This document shows positions 1 to 13,314 of a DNA stretch of 64,000 bases, piece after piece. Each line of letters starts with the position of its first letter. Positions within the stretch are counted from its first letter, which is position 1. The notes below the pieces were generated by a model. That model did no database searches. It saw only the letters and a program-made list of their open reading frames with translations, and was not told the DNA's origin. The position numbers and the translations under genes were made by a program. This DNA comes from Manis javanica (taxonomy: Eukaryota > Chordata > Mammalia > Pholidota > Manidae): the NCBI RefSeq assembly GCF_040802235.1, contig NC_133157.1, positions 21,035,501-21,099,500 on the forward strand, read 5' to 3'.

Positions 1-3731
<3,731 letters not shown>

Positions 3732-3748
3732 TCACAAGCGGCGCCTCG

Positions 3749-3760
3749 GCGCAGGCGCAC
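3749..3760. promoter_or_regulatory. NRF1-like site upstream of DNAJC25
   Basis: The sequence gcgcaggcgcac closely resembles the NRF1 palindrome and lies 105 bases upstream of the DNAJC25 start codon. NRF1 sites are typical of TATA-less CpG-island promoters. Assignment is by motif only. Confidence 0.45.
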
Positions 3761-3831
3761 AAGGAACGGCGGCACTACCCACTTCCTTCGCCACCGTTGC
3801 TAGGGAAGAAGGACGCCTCCGCCTCCGGGCT

Positions 3832-3842
3832 GCTTCCGGTTC
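3832..3842. promoter_or_regulatory. ETS/GABP-like site
   Basis: A CTTCCGG core sits inside gcttccggttc at the upstream edge of the DNAJC25 CpG island. It matches the GABP/ETS consensus common in housekeeping promoters. Assignment is by motif only. Confidence 0.4.
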
Positions 3843-4204
3843 GTCAGGGAGCATCTTCCTGGTCCCAGTGGCGGGAGGATTTGTTCTTTAGCGGCACCTA
3901 CAGGACGTCGCTGAGTCTAGGGCTCAACTAACCAACGTGTGCAGAGACCTTTAGCGTCCACAGCGCCCTTCACATGCGATCTTTTCGGCACCGGCGCCGT
4001 AACTTCACCTGCTCACCTGCTACGATTAGCAGCCTGGCTTTCTTGCTGTCTGGTTACTAGCGTTAAGATGTCTGCTCAAGATTTTAAAGCCTGTCCCCAG
4101 CCCTGGACAACTTCCTCTCACTAACCCCAGACTGCATTTACAAAAGGAAAATGAACTTGGAGACTCTAGGCGTGGTCGGCCTATTCGGGACCCTTGAAGT
4201 TCAC

Positions 4205-4390
4205 GACCATCTGGTTCAGAGTTCCTCAGCCTCCACACTAGTGACATTTTAGAGTGGATGGGTATTTGCCTTGTAGGGCCTGTCCTATGCATTGTAAGAT
4301 GTTAAGCAACATCCACAGTAGTACTACCCAGGTGTGGCAGTCAAAAATGTCTCCAAATATTGCCAAATGTCTTCTGGAGGTAGTATTACC
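4205..4390 (-). repeat. hAT-Charlie-type non-autonomous DNA transposon
   Basis: The tract around 'gcattgtaagatgtt ... catccacagtag ... aaaaatgtctccaaatattgccaaatgtc' matches, in reverse, a common mammalian hAT-Charlie MITE consensus that I recall. The exact subfamily is not assigned. Confidence 0.5.
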
Positions 4391-4519
4391 AGACAAAATA
4401 CAGGTTGCTCAGTTAAACTGAATTTCAGATAAACAGCTAATAACTTTTATTACAATTATGACCCAAATATTGCATGGGACTATACAGCAACATGAAGAAC
4501 TTTGCCTCAAAAAATTGTT

Positions 4520-4690
4520 TGTATTATTCACTTAGTAAATATTTGTGGCATCTACTATGAGCTAAGCACTGTAGTAGACACTAGGGACATAGTAGTGAGC
4601 AAGGTAGACAAGGGTCTCAATCTCAGGGAGTTTATATTCTGGCAGAGGATAACAGACAATAAGCAAGCAAATAAACTTTAAGATATAAAT
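4520..4690 (-). repeat. L2 LINE 3' end
   Basis: This is the reverse of the L2 3' terminus. The order 'ctactatgagctaagcactg', 'ctagggacatagtagtgagcaa', 'gggagtttatattct' corresponds to the familiar 'gagctccatgagggcag ... cctagcacagtgcctggcacatagtagg' end read on the other strand. Confidence 0.6.
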
Positions 4691-4715
4691 TATTTTAAGA
4701 AAATGAAACAAGGTA

Positions 4716-4843
4716 AAGATATATATACCATTATATAGCAATTAATATATAGTTTTATATATTAAATGTATTTTACATATAATGTTAACTATACATTGTT
4801 ATATTTTTATATATAATTATATATTTTTATATATAAAAGGGAG
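4716..4843. repeat. AT-rich low-complexity tract
   Basis: A tract made almost only of A and T, with many overlapping tata/atat palindromes. No coding or regulatory meaning is apparent. Confidence 0.8.
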
Positions 4844-5004
4844 TGCAATGTGTTCTTTCATATACAATAACAATAATAGTATTATACACAACAGTAACAA
4901 TAGTACAACTCCATTCAGGTTCCTGAATGTATGTGTATGTGTGGGAGGGGGTCTTCTCATGCATAAGACCAAATATTCTCTAACACCTACAGGGTGTCTG
5001 GGAA

Positions 5005-5650
5005 CTCAATTATGATGCTATCTGCAGAGAAATAACACCAGATTCTCCAGGTTAAGGGCTCTGCATACAACCCACTCCAGATGCTGGTTGCAAGCCCCAG
5101 GCTGTTACCTGTACTTCTGACCTACCAGCTACAGATAAGAGGTTCCAACGACCTCTCCCTTAGGTTCAATTAATTTGCTAGAGCAGCTCACGGAACTAAG
5201 GAAAACATGTAAAGGATACACGTTAACAGCCAGATGAAGAGATACCTAGGGCAAGCTCCCAAATAAAGGAGCTTCTATCCTCCTGGAGCTCAGGGCCTGG
5301 CTGGGTAGTACATGGGAGCATTCTTATTACTCAAGCATGGAAGCTTTCTCTCTGACAGAGAAGCAGGGTCTGAGAGAGCAATAAGCTCTTCTCCTGGGTT
5401 TTTGTGAGGGTGACACAGCATAGTCATTGTTGACTAAATTATTGTCCATTGGGTGAATCAACCTCCAGCCCCCCACCCTTGGGTGGGGGTCCAAAAGTCT
5501 CTCATTAACATGACAAGGCACCCACTTCACTTTTAAGACACTGCAGTGTTTTCAGGAACTGTGGCTGAAGACCAAATATACCTGGGAAATATGTAGTTGG
5601 TCATATGAATGACCAACTATGTATTTCTTATGACTCATTATATTGCAGGG
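5005..5650 (+). repeat. Old solitary retroviral LTR (copy A of a pair)
   Basis: This stretch shares a colinear set of motifs with 39405-40230: 'ttacctgtact', 'aatttgctagag.ggctcac.gaa', a 'caacctccagccccc' block, 'tcattaacat', and a 3' end of 'accaaatat ... tatttcttat'. Both copies have the same orientation and look like diverged solo LTRs of one ERV family. I do not assign the family name. Confidence 0.6.
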
Positions 5651-5984
5651 AGAGAGAGAGAATTAATGGCAACACATAGAAGAATCCCCTAACCTGAAAT
5701 CAGTAGAGTCAGGGTCAAGTCCAGGAGGAATTAACACCTTAGCTGTCTCTAAAAGCCAAATAGAGGATGACTTGGGGCATGAGAGTGAGGGTGGAGTTCT
5801 GGGAGAAGTTGTCAAGTAAGTACCAGGAAGAGAAGAGAGACAAAGGCAAGAAAACAAGCAACTTTTCAAGAAAATACAGGCAACCCAGAGGACTGGGGGT
5901 ACGGAAGAGGAGAGGTAGGGAGGAAACTGGAAAAAGTGAGATTGTGAGGGGTCATTTCAGTCCATGTTTAAGAAATTGCTCTTT

Positions 5985-6188
5985 ATCCTAAGAGCAATGG
6001 AGAGCCAGTGCAGAATTTTTAAAGTACTAAAGTGACACCTTCAGGTTTGTGTTTCAGAACATTATTCTGCCTGAGAAAATGAGTCGAAAGAAGTGTAAGA
6101 TTATTATGAGACAGTGTATAAGAGCCTAAGTGAGAGATGCTACAAGCCTGTTTCAAGGTAGAAGTGAGGTATGGCAGGAACATGGGGC
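5985..6188 (+). repeat. Ancient mammalian repeat, left part, split by an LTR-like insertion
   Basis: The tract 'gagagccagtgcagaatttttaaag ... gtgacacc' resembles a common ancient mammalian consensus of uncertain class. Its continuation ('aatcccaggtttctgg') appears to resume after 7306, so the intervening kilobase is probably a later insertion. Confidence 0.4.
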
Positions 6189-6189
6189 A

Positions 6190-7306
6190 AGCATCATGAT
6201 TAACGTTTCCTGCCTATGAGGAAAAATGCTGAGATATAAACAGTATAGTGAGAACAGGAGAGACCCCATCTTAAGGCTAAGATTCCATTTTAAAAAGCAG
6301 AGAGTTGAGAAGTAAGATTCCTAACATATTCTCTGGTAATCAGACAATAGCCCAACAGCCTATCTTAAGGCAGGACAGGCTGTCTTAAGTGATATGTCCC
6401 CACTGTTTGAGGGCAAGCACTCTCTTGGAGAAGAACAGGATAAATAAATCCCTTGTGTTGGGTTTATTTAGCAGAATTAGCGGGAGAACTGATAACAGAG
6501 GAGAGGAGACATGGTGTCTCGCCAGAGATAGCCTCTTGGGATCATGTCAAGCCTTCAGCTAACAACCTCCCCTCTGCTCTTTGTCTCATTCTTGAAAGCC
6601 CTAAAAGACAGAATCCCCGAACTTTCATTGCACCTCCTCTCTGAGAACGCCCACGCTTTCTTTAAGTGCATACTTTCAAATAAAGCTTTCCTACTGCCTA
6701 TTTTATTGCAATTTGTCTCTTTGCTATTTCATTTTATTTCCAAGTCTTCACTCTGTCTCTGCTTTACTCCTAATAAGTAGAAGGGGCTGCTAAGGGCTCA
6801 GATTTGGACCTGCATGTTTCCATTGCCTGGATGACCTGGATGGAACTGCCGCTACGCAATCTGCTCTTAGTAGCCTGCCTGAAAATCTTTTCTTGGGAAG
6901 TTATCAGAACATAATCTCACTTCATCCTGGGCTCTGGGGCTCCCCCAAATCCTGGAGTGGTAGGGGCTAGTCCCCACGTCATGCAGATCCAAGCAGACAC
7001 AGGATGCCGGGTGATCCTGGCTTCAGGAATTGTCAAGGGAATCTGCCCTAGGCCGAGAACTTTCCCTCTTTCCCTTGCACTTTCCTGTTTTCTGTTCCCA
7101 GTTGCTCTTGCTTTAATGAATTCCTTCCTTACCTACACTCCTCTGACCTGTTTGAGAATCAAGCACCCTCCCCTGTCCAGGTTGAGGTGTCTCATCGTGC
7201 TTCACCTGGTGCGCAGGGAGAGACCTCCCCAGACGCAGCTACCCAGCCACGGTAGCACTGAGAATGGAGAAAAGTTGAGACCCATTTATGAAGCAAAGGG
7301 GCAGTA
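6190..7306 (+). mobile_element. Probable ERV LTR or LTR-containing fragment
   Basis: The interval shows U3-like sequence, then aataaagc (near 6679) followed by a T-rich stretch as in R-U5, then GC-richer sequence. It appears to split an older repeat. I could not find clear TG/CA ends or a target-site duplication, so both boundaries are approximate. No retroviral protein is recognisable in the open frames here. Confidence 0.4.
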
Positions 7307-8227
7307 TTGACTCATTGGTTCTGGAGGAATGAAATAAAGGAATGAGTCATGATAATCCCAGGTTTCTGGACTGGGCTACCAAGTGCCACCCCTAAAATAA
7401 GGAACACACGAGGAGAGTAGACTTATGGTGTAGAATGTAGAGTGATGCCTTCATTTGAGACATGTTGTATTTGAGTTGCCAGCCATCTCCACACTGAATC
7501 GTGTTATTTCCACACTGAAACATTTGATGATTCTCATTGAATCTTGCCTCTCTTGGGGCTCTTCCAATATGCAGGCTTCCTAGTCCACTCAGTCCCTGCA
7601 AGCTCCTCTGGCAGAAGCTCACCACCACCTGTTCAGGGCTTGCCTTCTCAAACAGAAGTTCCTCTTCTGCCTTGAGAAAAAGGAAATTTTCTACATTACA
7701 AATTTGGTCATGCTACTCTTACCTAGCTTCATCCTGAGAGTTCCAATATGTTAGCGTGGCTTTCAGGATTCTGACAATCGGGGGTCACGCATGCTCTGTT
7801 TTTGCTTATACTAGTTCCTCTGCCTCAAAATACCATCCCTCTTCTGCTGCAGTGCCCTACCACCCCCTCTATCCTGGAGGACTTGGCTCAAGTGTCTCCT
7901 CTATTTAGACTCCTCCCCTCTCAGGCCATAGTGCCACAGGTGATTAAAGATCGAACTAGCCTAAGGGGGGCTCACTTAAAAGCAGACAGAACTTAGGTCT
8001 AAGGCTGTTATTTATTGCCTCTAAGCTACAAATCCACTCTTCCTTGCCTTGGGGAACAGTACCTGCCTATCCGCTTTCCCAGCTGGCTGGATGTGAAACT
8101 GCCAATAGAGGGTGCTTGAGGTGCACAGCAAGGCTGGAAAAGGAAAAGGCAACATTTTTTTTCTTGAAGTAAACGTATCAACGTGCTGGGTGCCCTGTTG
8201 AGCACCAGCTTCTTTGCCTCTCCACTG

Positions 8228-8692
8228 GTGATGGCTCCTGTTGTGGCAGGAATTGTGTCCCCCCAAAATGATTATTTCAAGTCCAAATCTCCAGTACCTG
8301 TGAATGTGACCTTATATAGAAATAGGGTCTTTGTAGATGTAATTAGTTAAAATGAAGTCACACTGGATAGGGGTGGGCTCTAATCCAATTACTCATGTCC
8401 TTATGAGAAAACAGACACACACAAGGAAGACCACCATGTGACGGCAGAAACAGAAACTGGAGATATGCTACCACAAGCCAGGAAAACACCAAGGACTGCC
8501 AGCCACCGCCAGAAGCTAGGAGAGGGGCAGGGAGCAGAGTCTCTCTCCGGCCCCTGAAGGAATGAACCCTGCTAACACCTCGGTTTCAGACTTCGTCATG
8601 ACCTCCAGAACTGTGAGACCATATATTTCTGTTGTTTTAGGCCACCAGGTTGGTGGTAGTTTGTCACAGCAGCCCTAGGAGATGAAAACAAC
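8228..8692 (+). repeat. MLT1-type MaLR LTR
   Basis: The order 'gtgtccccccaaaat', 'gtaattagttaaaatgaagtca', 'ccttatgagaa', 'ccaccatgtga', 'ctccagaactgtgag', 'ttctgttgttt' is that of MLT1-family LTRs. Divergence is high, as expected for this age. Confidence 0.75.
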
Positions 8693-8814
8693 TCCAGTCT
8701 GTGTCTTTGTCACCACGCTGGTGGCGGCTATTAGCAGGCAAGGAGGCCAGTTCCTCCGCCATGGCACCAGACAGCAGGCTCCTGTGACAACTACACTCTC
8801 TCCTCAGAGAAATT

Positions 8815-8990
8815 AAATAATAAAATTAAGAAATTCATGCTTAATGGGTACAGAATTACCTTTTGGGTTGATAAAAAATTCTGGGACTAGATTGTGGTGA
8901 TGGTTGTGAACGACATCCTGAAGGTACTTAATTGCCACTAAATTTATACACATTAAAATGGCTAAGATGGTAATTTTTCTGTTTATAGAC
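8815..8990 (+). repeat. Old L1 3' UTR fragment
   Basis: The tract 'aatgggtacagaatta ... gattgtggtgatggttgtg ... gtacttaattgccact' matches the 3' UTR of L1MA/L1MB-age elements. It holds no usable reading frame. Confidence 0.6.
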
Positions 8991-9117
8991 AATAAAAAAC
9001 TAAAGAGCAATAGTAAATGCAAAGGTGGCAACTACCCCTGGAACTGAGGGGAAAGCACACAAATGAGGAACTCAGAAATTCATAGGAGGCTCTTGCCCCA
9101 AGTCTGAGATTAATGGG

Positions 9118-9275
9118 TTTTTTTAAATTATGGTAAAATGCACATAACAGAATGTGCTATCTGAACCATTTTAAAATGTACATTTCAGTGCATTAATATC
9201 TTCACAGTGTGTGCAACCATCTCTATAACCCAGTTCTAGAACTTTTCATGATCCCAAGAGGAAACACTATACCTG
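9118..9275 (-). repeat. Old L1 3' end
   Basis: The tract 'aattatggtaaaatgcacataacag ... atttcagtgcattaa ... gtgcaaccatctct' is the reverse of an old L1 3' UTR. The same type appears at the low end of the L1 at 47050-48905. Confidence 0.6.
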
Positions 9276-9506
9276 GTAAGTGTGCAATTACTACTTGTTT
9301 GACTCTGTACCCCTTAGAGTTTGCTTTTACCCCTTGTGAGAAATGTGCTCACTGGTCCAAACTTCGTCAGAGAACAGCAGAGTGAGGCTTTAATGATGAT
9401 GGTCTTGCAAGATTGGGTGACTGGTAAACCATCTGTAATTCCGGGCGGGAAATTCCAGTGCAAAATACCTTTGAAACTGAAATCAGTCAAAGAGAGAAAT
9501 AAAGTG

Positions 9507-10844
9507 GGAGAAACCCGTTTATTTCTTACAAGCAGTCATCCACCTCTGCTCTCCCGTGTCTCTCATGACCTGGCTGCAGAAGAAGAGACCCCCTCCAACC
9601 TCTCCAGTCCTCGCTTGCCTTTATAATTACTTTTTGATGTGGAGATGGACTACTTCTCTCCACCCCTTGGGAACACCTATGATATGGAGATGCACTAAGG
9701 CCAGGTGAGAGATTCTTGAAATACTGCAATTTTACCCAAAGCTGAAATTTCACCTAACAATTTACTCATTCCCCAACTTCCACAATGGTTCCTGTGTGAG
9801 AAAACTGGAACATTTTAACCAGACTAATAACATACAATAGCAACAGCAATAAAATCATGATAATCCTCAAGCCAGAGGATTCAGGTAGGTTCAAAGTCCT
9901 GTGCAGATTGAGTCCAAAGCTCTCCCATTCCACAGGCAGTCAGTAGCTGAACAGGTAGGGAGTTCAAAGCAATCATCACGCAGCAGCTGTAACTGGGGGT
10001 GGGGCCAGGCCACAGGGACTGTAGAAAATAACCTGAAGGGCAGTAAGATACATGTTTTAATGACATCAGCAAAGGCAAATCTTGTCCATCAGGTAGGATG
10101 CATGTAAGAGAGTAGTCCTGTGATAGGACAGTGGCAGGAATGGGATCCCCTCCTGGTCTACTATACCAGACATTCAGCCTGCTCCCTGTGGGAGTTACAG
10201 TAGGTCCATATATAGGGCAATGAGAGGTACATGCACTGGCCACAAAGATAAAACAGAACTTTCCCATAAGATGCTCTTACCTCCCAGGCGTTTTGGGTAT
10301 CCTACAATGATCTTTGGGGGCCACTCTGCTGTTACTCCAGGAATACACACGAGGCCAACTTCCCAGCCTTTTTCCCAAGGTGCCAGAAGGGCCAGCCATT
10401 GCTGGTCCATGTATCAAAATGTCCAGGGCCACATCCATTCAACAGAGTCTCCAGGGTTTAATGCAGTTGGAGCTGGCAGCAGGATGTTGCTCTACTGGCC
10501 ATATCCTGGCTTCAATAACTCCTCTGTGGTTTGCACATACAGCTGTATAGGAGAGGCAGCAAGGTGTGTCAGCATATGCACAAGGCTCAAGGCTCCTTTT
10601 CATAAACAAACCATTTGTTTCTTACAAGCAGTCATCCACCTCTGCTCTCCCATGCCTCTGCAACTTGGCTGCAGAAGAAGAGACCCCACCCAACCTCTCT
10701 GGTCCAGATAAACCCTCACTTGCCCTCATAATTACCTATTGATATGGAGATGGACTACTTCTCTCCACCCATGGGACACACCTAATGATATGGAGATGCA
10801 TTAAGGCTAGGCAAGAGATTCTGGAAATACTGCAATTTTACCCA
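9507..10844 (-). mobile_element. ERV-like unit with two direct repeats
   Basis: Two direct repeats of about 230 bases, 9507-9737 and 10607-10844, bracket about 870 bases of otherwise unrecognised sequence. Both begin with a 'ttcttacaagcagtcatcc' block and end near 'aatactgcaattttaccca'. Read on the minus strand, the first repeat carries AATAAA at its right place for an R region; in the second it is mutated. This fits a decayed minus-strand ERV with 3' LTR at low coordinates. The sequences beyond the polyadenylation site differ between the copies, so a segmental duplication within an LTR is also possible. Confidence 0.45.
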
Positions 10845-11523
10845 TACAGGCACACTCAGGGTGGTTACAACACATGAGTTGTAACCTTAGCACGCAAGTC
10901 CCTCCCCTGGCTCCTCATTGACTGAGTACTACAGGGTTAACATTCTTTCCCAGATGTTATCTTAGCAAATTATATCTGTATTAGGCTTTTTTACCATTTG
11001 TCTTAATTTCATTGGCTGGTTTAAAACTTTTTCTGTGTTTTTTTTTTTTTCCAAAGAGATGCACAGCCCTGGCTTTCTTATCTCAATCTCCCTCGCCCTC
11101 CCAGCCAGAGTGACTCCCTGGTACATGTTCTGACATGTAGGCTTCTTGTTAATACTCTTTTGTTTAAATATTAATTCCTCTACGAATAAATCATATTTAG
11201 TTTTATGGCATTTCCAACACCCTCATAGTTGCTAACTGTGGTGAGCACTGTGAAGGAAATGTTCCTCATCTAAGGTTAGAACTCTGAGGTAAGAGAAGCA
11301 AACTGGAGGTCGGCCAGGGAGGACCATAAAAGGGCCAGGTCAGGAGAGGCTCAGAGGCCACACTAGTCAGGGGAAGTACCTCTCGGAAAGAATCATCCTA
11401 CTCTGTGAGGTTAGGCAATATGCTTGAAAAGTGCTGACTCACCCAGAGCTCACTTCAACTTTCTCACTGTAGGAAACTCCATGAAACAGAATCTGGAATA
11501 AAATATCAGGGGAACCATCAGAT

Positions 11524-11999
11524 TGAGACAAGGACCATGGGCTTAGAGTAGGGTGAGGGCCTCTGGAAAAAAGCAAGGCAAGATATTTACAAGATAGACT
11601 AGGAATATAGACATCTTCAGTGAGATCAGTTAAAGGTCAAAAGGCCAGGAGCAACTTGGCCTGGAGTGTTTGAGTGTTTGAGTGTTCCACAAGGGTATCT
11701 CAGCAAAACCGGTGACTTCACTGTAAACAGCCCTAGGAAACAGACAACAACCCAGCCCACCTTGAGGGCAGGGCAGGTGGTACAAGTCCACACCCTAAGT
11801 CCTCAATTCCCAAAAATCCTCAACTGTCTATAAAGCCTCTAGACAACACACCACCCCGGGCTCTCTAGTCCCCTGCTGGCATGAGCCAGGAGCTCTGTCC
11901 TCTCACTGTATCTCTCAATAAAAGCCTCTCCTTAGCTCTCCTACCTTGGGTGTTTGTGAAATTCATTCTTTGACTCTGCAAACAAGAACCCCAGCATCA
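11524..11999 (+). mobile_element. Solo ERV LTR (copy 1, internally deleted)
   Basis: This LTR starts TGAGAC and ends GCATCA, with a TATAAA-like box (ctataaagc, near 11829) and AATAAA (near 11917) before a U5 ending 'gaaccccagcatca'. It is closely related to the LTR at 12210-12785 but lacks roughly 100 bases between 'gatatttaca' and 'gactagg'. It also has a local triplication of 'gagtgttt'. The four bases on each side (agat and atag) do not match, so no target-site duplication is supported. Confidence 0.75.
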
Positions 12000-12891
12000 A
12001 TAGGGATTGAGAAATGTGAAAACTTGGATGAGATGCAAAAGTTCCTAGAAATATATAAAATGCCAAAATTGGTGCTTGTAGAAATATTAAGGAAATTGAA
12101 AAGTCATCACACTATCTCTCTTGAAAAGAACTAGATTTTACAAAATAGAGAAGACTTTCAAAACCTGCTTACTCATTTTATGAGGTTAATGTAATGTTGA
12201 TTCCAAAACTGAGATGGGGACTTTGAGTGTAGTCAGAGTAGGGTGAGGGCCTCCAGGAAAAGCAAGGCAGGATATTTACAGTCAAAGCAATGTAACAATG
12301 TAAAGAAGTCCCTATTGAAACTCTGTGTTCAGCATTATGCAAAGTCAAAGTCATACTAATTCTCTAGGGTAAAGATACCAGACTAGGAATATAGACATCT
12401 TCAGTGAGATCAGTTAAAGGTCAAAAGGCCAGGAGCAACTTGGCCCAGAATGTTTGTGTGTTCTGCAAATAAAGAAGGATATTTCAGCATAACCTCTGAC
12501 TTCTCTGTAAACAGCCCTAGCAAACAGACAACAACCCAGCCCACCTTAGGGGCAGGGCAGGTGGTACAAGTCCACACCCTAGGCCCTCAGTTCCCCAAAA
12601 TCCTCAACTGCCTATAAATCCCCTTGACAACACACCATCCCGGGCTCTCTTACCCCCCCTCCTGGCATGAGCCAGGAGCTCTTTCCTCTCACTTTATTTC
12701 TAAATAAAAGCCTCTCCCTGGCTCTCCTACCTTGGGTGTTTGCTAAGTTAATTCTTGGACTCCACAAACAAGAACCCTGGCATCAAAACCAAGTAAGGTC
12801 AATGCAAGAAAATAATAACAGCTAATTGAATCCAGCTGTGTTTGTAAAAAGTCCTACATCTTGATCCAGTAGGCATTGATGTACTACTAAT
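12000..12891 (+). mobile_element. L1 ORF2 fragment interrupted by a solo LTR
   Basis: The stretch 12000-12209 matches L1 ORF2 sense sequence ('cttggatgagatgcaaaagttcctagaaa', 'actcattttatgagg'). The match resumes at 12790 ('aaggtcaatgcaagaaaa', 'ttgaatccag') after the LTR. This is an old L1 body fragment with no open frame. It shows that the two neighbouring LTRs are separate insertions and not the ends of one provirus. Confidence 0.7.
12210..12785 (+). mobile_element. Solo ERV LTR (copy 2) with 4-bp target duplication
   Basis: The LTR runs from TGAGAT to GGCATCA and is flanked on both sides by aaac (12206-12209 and 12786-12789), the four-base duplication typical of gammaretrovirus-like integration. 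It carries a TATAAA box near 12614 and AATAAA near 12703. It sits inside an L1 ORF2 fragment that continues on both sides. No internal retroviral genes are present. Confidence 0.85.
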
Positions 12892-13309
12892 TGTAAGATA
12901 AATTCTAGCCGAAATAAGCAGGCGACGAGAGGCAACAAAGGGCCAGGCAGTTTATTTGAGCGCAATTCCCGGGTGATGTTCCCCGGTCTGGCTATCACAG
13001 GCCGGGAAGTCACGATCAGCAGGGAAGGCAGTGAATTTTTAAAGAAGGCAGCGGGAGGGAGAGCAAAGGTATACAGTGGCGCTAGGATTGGCTCACCTAG
13101 GGTATGTGGGGGTCTCTCATTGGCCTTTACCAGGTACTGGAAAGTTACCACTACTCTTCTAGCTTGGGGGAAGGGCTCTAGTTAGGAATGTTATCCAATC
13201 AGGCTCTGGAATGTTGTCAGACTGGAACCTGTTGGTCTCTTGCCTTGCTTGGTGAGGCCTGAGCTTGTCCAGCAGGCTCACCCCTTTCCCTGGTGCCTCT
13301 AGCCTTACA
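12892..13309 (-). mobile_element. Solo LTR, minus strand, with CTAAT duplication
   Basis: The 418-base element has perfect terminal inverted TGTAAG/CTTACA ends. It is flanked by the five-base direct repeat ctaat at 12887-12891 and 13310-13314. Read on the minus strand, AATAAA lies near 12957-12952, before the R-U5 end. It differs in sequence from the two LTRs just upstream. Confidence 0.85.
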
Positions 13310-13314
13310 CTAAT

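Noticed and set aside
10220-10711. A 163-codon plus-strand open frame
   Set aside because: It crosses repeat-like ERV sequence into one of the direct repeats, and it has no recognisable domain.
11524-12785. A compact provirus with two LTRs
   Set aside because: The spacer is L1 sequence that continues after the second LTR across an aaac duplication, so the LTRs are separate insertions.
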